Below the pieces are notes generated by a model. It was not told where the DNA came from. It made no database searches and saw nothing but the letters and a program-made list of their open reading frames with translations. From JAATFS01 sp037145635 (GTDB lineage Bacteria; Pseudomonadota; Gammaproteobacteria; Xanthomonadales; Xanthomonadaceae): a stretch of DNA of 64,000 nt. Below are positions 1 through 6,566 of this stretch, piece by piece. Numbering within the stretch: the first letter of the stretch is position 1; each line of letters begins with the position of its first letter. The position numbers and the translations under genes are program-made. The stretch is taken from NCBI GenBank assembly GCA_037145635.1, contig JBBCXB010000001.1:62001-126000 (forward strand), in the 5' to 3' direction.

Positions 1-964
1 GCACCGCGATGTCGGCGGTGCGCAGCTTGGAGATCTCGTAGGCATCGGCATCCAGGTGCACGACGCGCGCGAACGGGGCGAACTCGCTCAGCTTGCCGGT
101 GGCGCGGTCGTCGAAGCGCGCCCCGACCACGACCAGCAGGTCGCATTCCTGGATCGCCATGTTGGCGGCCCGGGTTCCGTGCATGCCCAGCATGCCCAGG
201 TAGTGCGGATGCGCGTGCGGCAGCGCGCCCAGGCCGCGCAGGGTCAGCGCGGTGGGGATGGCGGTGGCGTCGACGAAGCGGCGGAAGGCCTCGACCGCGC
301 CGGCCAGGGCGATGCCGCCACCGCCGTAGACCACCGGCTTCTCCGCGGCGGCGATCGCCGCCAGCACCTCGCCCAGGCGGGCCTCTTCCGGCGCCGGCGG
401 ACGCGGCACCGCCGCCGGCACGTGCGCCGGCAGGTGGCTGGCGTCGGCGACCTGCACGTCCTTGGGCAGGTCGATCAGCACCGGGCCCGGGCGCCCCTCG
501 CGCGCGATCCGGAACGCCTCGCGCACCACCTCCGGCAACTCCTCCACCCGCCGCACCAGGAAGCTGTGCTTGACGATCGGCAGGGTCAGCCCGAACACGT
601 CCAGCTCCTGGAACGCATCGGTGCCCAGCAGCGGCGTCGCCACCTGCCCGGTGAGGCACACCATCGGCACCGAATCCAGCATCGCGTCGGCGATGCCGGT
701 GACCAGGTTGGAGGCGCCCGGGCCGGACGTGGCCACGCAGACGCCGACGCGGCCGCTGGCGCGGGCGTAGCCGTTGGCGGCCAGGGCGGCGCCCTGTTCG
801 TGGCGCACCAGGATGTGCTTGAGCTGCGAATCCACCAGTGCGTCGTAGAACGGCATGATGGTGCCGCCCGGGTAGCCGAACAGCGTGTCGACGCCTTCGG
901 CTTCCAGGGCCTGCGTCAGCCAGCGCGCGCCGTTGCGGGGCGCGCTGTGTGCGGAGGTGTTCAT
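1..964 (-). CDS. ilvG: Acetolactate synthase large subunit, 5' part (cut by window edge)
   Basis: Thiamine-diphosphate enzyme that condenses pyruvate with pyruvate or 2-oxobutyrate, the first common step of Val/Leu/Ile synthesis. About 321 N-terminal residues are visible and the frame runs off the left edge. The N-terminal pyrimidine-binding domain is clear: FGYPGG near residues 29-34 and the ThDP-activating Glu in RHEQGAA (E56), followed by the start of the central FAD-type domain. The ATG at 964 lies 43 nt after the ilvC stop codon, so ilvC-ilvG is one transcript. The regulatory small subunit is presumably further left, outside the window. The match is to the biosynthetic large subunit rather than to catabolic AlsS, judged from the ilvC linkage and leader control. 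Confidence 0.95.
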   Translation of the reverse strand, partial: MNTSAHSAPRNGARWLTQALEAEGVDTLFGYPGGTIMPFYDALVDSQLKHILVRHEQGAALAANGYARASGRVGVCVATSGPGASNLVTGIADAMLDSVPMVCLTGQVATPLLGTDAFQELDVFGLTLPIVKHSFLVRRVEELPEVVREAFRIAREGRPGPVLIDLPKDVQVADASHLPAHVPAAVPRPPAPEEARLGEVLAAIAAAEKPVVYGGGGIALAGAVEAFRRFVDATAIPTALTLRGLGALPHAHPHYLGMLGMHGTRAANMAIQECDLLVVVGARFDDRATGKLSEFAPFARVVHLDADAYEISKLRTADIAV

Positions 965-1006
965 GCGGTGGCGACCTTTGCGGTTGCGAGTGGGGGACGC
1001 GGCGGC

Positions 1007-2017
1007 TTACGCCGCTTGCTGGCTGCTGGCTGGGGCGCTGGCGGCGGCCTGCTCGCCGTTGAGCCACACCATCTTGGCGCGCAGCTGCTTGCCCACCACC
1101 TCGATCGGATGCTCCAGGTCGGCCTGCTTGTACTTGTTGTAGTTGGGCAGGCCCGCTTCGTACTCGGCCACCCAGTTCTTGGTGAAGGTGCCGTTCTGGA
1201 TGTCGGTCAGCACGTCCTTCATGCGCGCCTTGGTGCCGGCATCGATCACGCGCGGGCCGCTGACGTAGTCGCCGTACTGCGCGGTCTCGGAGATGAACTC
1301 CAGCATGCGGGTGATGCCGCCTTCGTAGAACAGGTCCACGATCAGCTTCAGTTCGTGCAGCACCTCGTAGTAGGCGATCTCGGGCTGATAGCCGGCCTCC
1401 ACCAGGGTCTCGAAGCCGGCCTGCACCAGCGCGCTGGCGCCGCCGCACAGCACCGCCTGCTCGCCGAACAGGTCGGTCTCGGTCTCTTCCTTGAAGGTGG
1501 TCTTGATCAGGTTGGCGCGCGCGCCGCCCAGGCCGCCGGCGTAGGTCAGCGCCAGCTGTTCGGCCTGGCCGCTCTGGTCCTGGTAGACCGCGTAGATGCA
1601 CGGCACGCCGCGGCCGATCTCGTACTCGCGGCGCACCAGCGCACCCGGGCCCTTGGGCGCGACCAGCACCACGTCCAGGTCGGCGCGCGGCTTGATCATG
1701 TCGAAGTGCACGTTCAGGCCGTGCGCGAACAGCAGGCAGGCGCCCTGCTTCATGTTCGGCGCCAGCACCTCCTCGTACAGCTTCTTCTGCACCATGTCCG
1801 GGGTCAGCACCGCGACCAGGTCGGCGTGCTTGACCGCCTCGGCCGGCGCGGCGACGACGAAGCCGTCGGCCTGGGCCTTGGCCTCGGTGGGGCCGCCCGG
1901 GCGCAGGCCGACGGTGACGTCGAAGCCGGAGTCGCGCAGGTTCAGCGCGTGCGCCCGGCCCTGGCTGCCGTAGCCGATGACCGCGATGGTGGGGGTGGAG
2001 TTGGCGTGGGTGCTCAT
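1007..2017 (-). CDS. ilvC: Ketol-acid reductoisomerase
   Basis: Converts acetolactate or acetohydroxybutyrate to the dihydroxy acid using NADPH and Mg2+, the second step of branched-chain amino acid synthesis. The 336-residue protein fits the short class I form. The nucleotide-binding loop GYGSQG is at residues 15-20, and the C-terminal domain carries the acidic metal-binding helices. I chose the ATG at 2017 because AGGAAA lies just upstream and the protein then begins right before the Rossmann fold; an upstream in-frame Met at 2080 would add an unlikely Pro/Arg-rich tail. The gene is first in the ilvC-ilvG operon, downstream of the leader peptide and attenuator. Confidence 0.97.
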   Translation of the reverse strand: MSTHANSTPTIAVIGYGSQGRAHALNLRDSGFDVTVGLRPGGPTEAKAQADGFVVAAPAEAVKHADLVAVLTPDMVQKKLYEEVLAPNMKQGACLLFAHGLNVHFDMIKPRADLDVVLVAPKGPGALVRREYEIGRGVPCIYAVYQDQSGQAEQLALTYAGGLGGARANLIKTTFKEETETDLFGEQAVLCGGASALVQAGFETLVEAGYQPEIAYYEVLHELKLIVDLFYEGGITRMLEFISETAQYGDYVSGPRVIDAGTKARMKDVLTDIQNGTFTKNWVAEYEAGLPNYNKYKQADLEHPIEVVGKQLRAKMVWLNGEQAAASAPASSQQAA

Positions 2018-2225
2018 GGGCGGTTTCCTGTGTGGACGAGAAGAGTGAAGGGAAGACGGATCAGCCGGCCGTGCAGGCACGAGGCGGCGAACGGGGAGGG
2101 GAGCCGCCGCAGGTGCGGGGCGTGCGGGTCCCCGGCGCGGCGTCGCGGGCGGCGCTGGACGGGGGCGAGGCGGTGGTCGTGCTCTGCGGGTTCATGTCAT
2201 TCGAAACTTTTGGGGGTCCCTGAAA

Positions 2226-2257
2226 CGCGAAACCCCGCGCCGTTGCCGGTGCGGGGT
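2226..2257 (-). terminator. Attenuator hairpin of the ilvC-ilvG leader
   Basis: On the minus strand, ACCCCGC (2257-2251) pairs with GCGGGGT (2238-2232). G-C and G-U pairs extend the stem to about 11 bp around a four-base loop, and a discontinuous U-rich stretch follows (TTTCGCGTTTC). It sits 27 nt after the stop codon of the leader peptide and about 210 nt before ilvC. The earlier leader segment CCGGCGCGGG (near 2295-2305) could pair with the 5' arm of this stem, apart from one mismatch, to form an antiterminator. The U-tract is interrupted, so termination strength is uncertain. Confidence 0.65.
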
Positions 2258-2283
2258 CTGATCGAAACCTGTGTAGATGCTGC

Positions 2284-2409
2284 TTACACGAAGGCTCGTC
2301 CCGCGCCGGTGGGCGAGCTAATAAGTACGAGCACGAGAAGCGACGCGGCGGCGTTCGCGCCGAGGGGCGCGGTCTGCGGTGCGTTCGAGAGGGTGCGGCG
2401 GTGCGGCAT
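2284..2409 (-). CDS. ilv leader peptide (41 aa), attenuation
   Basis: A short frame begins at ATG 2409, ends at TAA 2286-2284, and carries a run LLVLVLI at residues 24-30, followed by SSPTGAGRA. That is the hallmark of a branched-chain attenuator peptide: ribosome stalling at Leu/Val/Ile codons when charged tRNA is low would favour the antiterminator and allow ilvC-ilvG transcription. The tail resembles that of the enterobacterial ilv leader (Pro, Gly, Ala, Gly, Arg). The start codon is within one or two bases of the predicted transcription start, with no Shine-Dalgarno sequence, so it would be translated leaderless. The function is inferred from position and codon content. Confidence 0.75.
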   Translation of the reverse strand: MPHRRTLSNAPQTAPLGANAAASLLVLVLISSPTGAGRAFV

Positions 2410-2416
2410 GCGGTCG

Positions 2417-2445
2417 AGATAACCACCCGTTCCGGCCAGTGTCAA
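2417..2445 (-). promoter_or_regulatory. Promoter of the ilv leader-ilvC-ilvG transcript
   Basis: On the minus strand, TTGACA (2445-2440) and TTATCT (2422-2417) are separated by exactly 17 nt, a near-consensus sigma-70 promoter. A 7-nt discriminator places the start at about 2409, the A of the leader peptide ATG. Confidence 0.8.
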
Positions 2446-2664
2446 CCCTTGCACCGGAAACCGATGACGCCGGCCCGCGCGGGCGTGGGGAAATCCGCGT
2501 CGCGAAAGGATGGTTGCCGTTGCAACCGCATGCGCGGACATCCGCACGCGCAGCCGGAAACCGCGCAAGTGCGCAGAAAACCCGTCCCGCGCGGCACGCC
2601 GAAAACGCGCCGCGGCGCTGGTATCGTGCGGCAGTCGTCATCGTTCACCGGGGAACCTTCCGCC

Positions 2665-4374
2665 ATGCGCCGCACCTCCGTCCTGCTCCTGTCCGCCCTG
2701 CTCATCGCCACGCCGCCGCTGCTCGGCGCCGACCGCATCACCGGCCAGCCGTTCGCCACCCGCTCGGAGGTGATCGCGCCGCATGCGATGGCCGCCACCT
2801 CGCAACCGCTGGCCACCCAGATCGCGCTGGACGTGATGAAGGCCGGCGGTTCGGCGGCCGACGCGGCGATCGCCGCCAATGCCGCGCTGGGGCTGATGGA
2901 GCCGACCGGCAACGGCGTCGGCGGCGACCTGTTCGCCATCGTCTGGGACCCGAAGACGCAGAAGCTCTACGGCTACAACGGCTCGGGCCGCTCGCCGAAG
3001 TCGTTGACGCTGGCCGAGTTCCAGCGCCGCGGGCTCAAGGACATCCCGCCGACCGGGCCGCTGCCGGTCTCGGTGCCGGGCGCGGTGGACGGCTGGTTCG
3101 CGCTGCACGAGCGCTTCGGGCGCCGGCCGATGGCCGACAACCTGGCGCCGGCGATCCGCTACGCGCGCGAGGGCCACCCGGTGGCCGAGACCATCGCCTA
3201 CTACTGGGACCGCTCGGTGCCGCGGCTGTCGCAGTACCCCGGCTTCAAGGAGCAGTTCACCGTCGACGGCCATGCCCCGCGCAAGGGCGAGCTGTGGAAG
3301 AACCCGAACCTGGCCAACACCCTGCAGCAGATCGCCGACTGTGGCCGCGACGCCTTCTACAAGGGCCCGATCGCGCGCACCATCGATGCCTACTTCAAGG
3401 CCAACGGCGGCTTCCTGAGCTACGACGACCTGGCCAGCCACCACGGCGAGTGGGTCGAGCCGGTCAGCACCAACTACCGCGGCTACGAGGTCTGGGAGCT
3501 GCCGCCCAACAGCCAGGGCATCGCCGCGCTGCAGATGCTCAACATCCTGGAGGGCTACGACTTCTCGAAGATCCCGTTCGGCTCGCCCGAGCACGTGCAC
3601 CTGTTCACCGAGGCCAAGAAGCTGGCCTTCGCCGACCGCGCCCGCTTCTACGCCGACCCGGCGTTCCAGCCGGCGCCGCTGGCGCGGCTGGTCTCCAAGG
3701 ACTACGCCGCGCAGCGGCGCGCGCTGATCTCGATGGACAAGGCGCTCAAGGAAGTGCAGCCGGGCACGCCGAAGCAGCTGGAGGAGGGCGACACCATCTA
3801 CCTCACCGTGGCCGACGCCGACGGCATGATGGTGTCGCTGATCCAGTCCAACTACCGCGGCATGGGCAGCGGCATGGCCCCGCCCGGGCTGGGCTTCATA
3901 CTGCAGGACCGCGGCGAGATGTTCGTGCTGAAGAAGGACCACCCCAACGGCTACGCGCCGGGCAAGCGCCCCTTCCAGACCATCATCCCGGGCTTCGTGA
4001 CCAAGGACGGCAAGCCGTGGCTGAGCTTCGGCGTGATGGGCGGCGCGATGCAGCCGCAGGGGCACGTGCAGATCATGATGAACCTGGTGGACTTCCACAT
4101 GAACCTGCAGGAGGCCGGCGACGCGCCGCGCATCCAGCACGAGGGCTCGACCGAGCCGACCGGGCAGGGCACGGCGATGAGCGACGGCGGCGAGCTCAAT
4201 CTGGAGACCGGGTTCAGCTACGACACCATCCGCGCGCTGATGCGCAAGGGCCACCGGGTGATCTTCGCCGACGGCCCGTACGGCGGCTACCAGGCGATCG
4301 CGCGCGATCCCGCCAGCGGCGTCTACTACGGCGCCTCGGAGAGCCGCAAAGACGGCCAGGCCGCCGGCTACTGA
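2665..4374 (+). CDS. ggt: Gamma-glutamyltransferase, periplasmic
   Basis: Ntn-hydrolase that cleaves gamma-glutamyl bonds (glutathione, gamma-glutamyl amides) and transfers or hydrolyses the glutamyl group. The 569-residue precursor starts with a signal peptide (MRRTSVLLLSALLIATPPLLGA). The autoprocessing and nucleophile threonine is T377 in EEGDTIYLT, which divides large and small subunits at the usual place. NGVGGD in the large subunit and the Gly-Gly oxyanion loop near FGVMGGAMQPQGH also fit the family. The ATG at 2665 is preferred because the signal peptide begins there. It stands alone between ilvC (divergent) and the transducer gene. Confidence 0.93.
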   Translation: MRRTSVLLLSALLIATPPLLGADRITGQPFATRSEVIAPHAMAATSQPLATQIALDVMKAGGSAADAAIAANAALGLMEPTGNGVGGDLFAIVWDPKTQKLYGYNGSGRSPKSLTLAEFQRRGLKDIPPTGPLPVSVPGAVDGWFALHERFGRRPMADNLAPAIRYAREGHPVAETIAYYWDRSVPRLSQYPGFKEQFTVDGHAPRKGELWKNPNLANTLQQIADCGRDAFYKGPIARTIDAYFKANGGFLSYDDLASHHGEWVEPVSTNYRGYEVWELPPNSQGIAALQMLNILEGYDFSKIPFGSPEHVHLFTEAKKLAFADRARFYADPAFQPAPLARLVSKDYAAQRRALISMDKALKEVQPGTPKQLEEGDTIYLTVADADGMMVSLIQSNYRGMGSGMAPPGLGFILQDRGEMFVLKKDHPNGYAPGKRPFQTIIPGFVTKDGKPWLSFGVMGGAMQPQGHVQIMMNLVDFHMNLQEAGDAPRIQHEGSTEPTGQGTAMSDGGELNLETGFSYDTIRALMRKGHRVIFADGPYGGYQAIARDPASGVYYGASESRKDGQAAGY

Positions 4375-4487
4375 GGCCAGGCGCCCGCGGTGGCCGCGGC
4401 TGCACGGTTCAGTCGCGGCCGCGCCGGCGCGCTCAACCCCGCCCCGGCCGGGCCGATACCGGGGAATGGAGTGCTGGAGGGCATCCT

Positions 4488-6326
4488 ATGAACACGATGC
4501 ATTCGCCCGACGCGGCGGATTCCATAGCAACGGAACGGCTGCCGGACGCGCCGGTGGCGCTGCTGCGGGTGGGCGCCGACGGCTGCCTGCACGGCGGCAA
4601 CCGCGCCGCCCAGGACCTGCTGGGGCGGCCGGCCGCCGAGCTGCAGGGCGTGCCCTGCGCGTTGCTGTGGGAGCTGCCGCTGGAGGCCCTGGTCGGCGAG
4701 GAGGGGGTGTGGGTGGCGCCCGGCGACGATCCCGCGCGGCGGGTGCGCTACCAGCGCGACCGCGACGCCGGCGGCTGGCTGCTGTCGCTGCCGCATGCCG
4801 AGACCGCGGCGCTGCTGCGCGAGGCCGTGCGCCTGGCCGACGGGCCGGCGCCGGCGCCGATGAGCGCTGCGCTGCAGCCGCTGGCGCAGCGCCTGCGTGC
4901 CGGCGAGGCGCACGGCGCGCTGCTGCGCCAGACCGGCCAGGCGCTGGCCGGGTGCGACCTGGACCTGCAACTGCCGGCGGCGCTGGCCGCGTCCGAACTC
5001 GGGCGCCGGCTGCTGGCCGGCTTCGGCAACCTCTCCGAGGCGATCCGCCAAGCCGTGGCGCTGTCGGTGCAGATCGCCGGCGAGGTCCCGCCGCTGGTGG
5101 CCGACAACGACGAGATGGTGCGCCAGTCGCAGGCCCAGGACGTGGCGCTGGACGGCGTGCGCGCCTCGGCCGAGCGGCTGTCGCAGAGCCTGCAGGGCGT
5201 GGGCGAGGAGCTGGCCGCGGTGATCGAGATCGCCGCCAGCGCCGACGACAGCGCCCGCCAGGGACGCGAGGCCGCGCGCGCGCTGGCCGCGGCGATGCAC
5301 GAGGTCGAGCACCGGGCCGCCCGCGCCGGCGAGGTCATCGAGGTGATCGACGCGGTGGCGTTCCAGACCAACATCCTCTCGATCAATGCGCGCATCGAGG
5401 CCGCGCACGCCGGCGACGCCGGGCGCGGCTTCGCGGTGGTCGCCGACGAGATCCGCCGGCTGGCCGAGACCGCCGCCACCGCCGCGCGCGACGTGCGCGG
5501 GATCATCGCCGCCACTGGGGCGGCGGTGGGCGAGGGCGCGGCCTCGGCGCGCGGCACCGAGCAGGTGCTGGACGCGATCGGCGGCCTGCTCGGCCGCGCC
5601 AGCGGCGCGATGACGTCGGTGGCCGGGCGGATCCAGGCCCAGGACGGCGAGATCCGGGCGATCGAGCACGCGGTGGCCGGGGTGGTGGCGCTGGGCCGCA
5701 GCAACCTGCAGCATGCCGCCGCGGTGGCGCGCCGCAGCGAGGCCCTCGGCCACGGTACCGAGACCCTGCGCGATTGCGTGGGCCTGTTCCGGCTGCCGCC
5801 CGACCCGCTGCGCGAACCGCGCCACGCCGAGGTCCGGGCGCTGGCGGGCGAGGCCGCCGCGCGCATCGGCGCGGCCTTCACGCAGGCGCTGGCCCGTGGC
5901 CGCATCGACCCGGCCGCGCTGTTCTCGCGCGACTACCAGCCGATCAAGGGCACCGAGCCGGCCAAGTTCAGCACCGCCTTCGACGCGCTGTGCGACGAAC
6001 TGCTGCCGCCGTTGCAGGAACCGGTGCTGGCCACGCGCCCGTGGCTGGTGTTCGCGATCTGCGCCAACCCGGACGGCTACGTGCCCACCCACAACCAGCG
6101 CTTCTGCCAGCCGCTCACCGGCGACCCGGCGCGCGACCTGGTGGGCAACCGGACCAAGCGCCGGTTCACCGACCGGGTGGGGCGCAGCGTCGGGACGCAT
6201 ACCGACCCGTACCGGCTGCAGGTGTATCGCCGCGACACCGGGCAGATCATGTTCGACCTGTCGGTACCGGTCTTCGTCGGCGACCGCCACTGGGGCGGCT
6301 TCCGCATCGGCTACAGCCTGGAATGA
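4488..6326 (+). CDS. Soluble methyl-accepting chemotaxis-type transducer with C-terminal sensor-like domain
   Basis: A 612-residue protein without transmembrane segments. Residues about 20-110 resemble a degenerate PAS-like domain (VALLRVGADGCLHGGNRAA). The middle is a long alpha-helical MCP signalling region with the kinase-control hairpin tip FQTNILSINARIEAA starting at residue 292, followed by GRGFAVVADEIRRLAE. After it comes an about 150-residue C-terminal domain (KGTEPAKFSTAFDAL to GFRIGYSLE) that looks like the Cache-like domain at the end of some cytoplasmic transducers. It probably modulates a CheA complex, but no che genes are nearby. GGAGG lies 7 nt before the ATG. Confidence 0.85.
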   Translation: MNTMHSPDAADSIATERLPDAPVALLRVGADGCLHGGNRAAQDLLGRPAAELQGVPCALLWELPLEALVGEEGVWVAPGDDPARRVRYQRDRDAGGWLLSLPHAETAALLREAVRLADGPAPAPMSAALQPLAQRLRAGEAHGALLRQTGQALAGCDLDLQLPAALAASELGRRLLAGFGNLSEAIRQAVALSVQIAGEVPPLVADNDEMVRQSQAQDVALDGVRASAERLSQSLQGVGEELAAVIEIAASADDSARQGREAARALAAAMHEVEHRAARAGEVIEVIDAVAFQTNILSINARIEAAHAGDAGRGFAVVADEIRRLAETAATAARDVRGIIAATGAAVGEGAASARGTEQVLDAIGGLLGRASGAMTSVAGRIQAQDGEIRAIEHAVAGVVALGRSNLQHAAAVARRSEALGHGTETLRDCVGLFRLPPDPLREPRHAEVRALAGEAAARIGAAFTQALARGRIDPAALFSRDYQPIKGTEPAKFSTAFDALCDELLPPLQEPVLATRPWLVFAICANPDGYVPTHNQRFCQPLTGDPARDLVGNRTKRRFTDRVGRSVGTHTDPYRLQVYRRDTGQIMFDLSVPVFVGDRHWGGFRIGYSLE

Positions 6327-6346
6327 GGCGCCGGCGGCGAACGGGC

Positions 6347-6411
6347 AAAAAAATAGCCGCCGAGGTGAGTCGGCGGCAGGGGAGAGAGAGCGCTTTATTG
6401 TTGTAATTCGT
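6347..6411 (-). ncRNA. Candidate small RNA A with its own terminator
   Basis: A minus-strand unit lies between the terminator of the TonB receptor gene and the end of the transducer gene. It ends in a strong intrinsic terminator: GCCGCCGA (6363-6356) and TCGGCGGC (6377-6370) form an 8-bp stem, followed on the minus strand by TATTTTTTT. Upstream is a pyrimidine tract CGCTCTCTCTCC (6392-6381) in an otherwise A-rich single strand. A box TAGCCTGTGCTCA (6424-6412) precedes it and recurs before candidate B. No plausible protein is encoded. The 5' end is inferred only from the box. Confidence 0.5.
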
Positions 6412-6486
6412 TGAGCACAGGCTACGCGGGGCGTGTGGCCCCGGTATGCCCCGGCGTGTCCGCCGCGTGCGGCCGTGTGCCGGTCG

Positions 6487-6506
6487 CTGACGCATATGTG
6501 TCAGCG
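6487..6506. repeat. Inverted repeat GCTGAC-N8-GTCAGC
   Basis: Six-base arms around ACATATGC/GCATATGT lie between the receptor terminator and small RNA A. This could be an operator or a small hairpin; the function is unknown. Confidence 0.35.
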
Positions 6507-6510
6507 GTGA

Positions 6511-6538
6511 GACAAAGGCGGCTCCCGCAGGAGCCGCC
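6511..6538 (-). terminator. Intrinsic terminator of the TonB receptor gene
   Basis: GGCGGCTCC (6517-6525) and GGAGCCGCC (6530-6538) form a perfect 9-bp stem with a 4-nt loop. On the minus strand it is followed by TTTGTC. It lies 29 nt after the receptor stop codon. Confidence 0.8.
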
Positions 6539-6566
6539 GTTCATGCCGTCGTGCCGGGAAACCCGA

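Noticed and set aside
2061..2195. A 44-codon minus-strand frame between the attenuator and ilvC (starts MNPQSTTTAS)
   Set aside because: No ribosome site and only a Pro/Ser/Arg-rich composition; probably untranslated leader.
56..2422. A 788-codon plus-strand open frame across ilvG and ilvC
   Set aside because: Rich in Arg/His/Gly/Val repeats with no family signal; it is the antisense shadow of two clear minus-strand genes in very GC-rich DNA. Many similar long frames elsewhere were dropped for the same reason.
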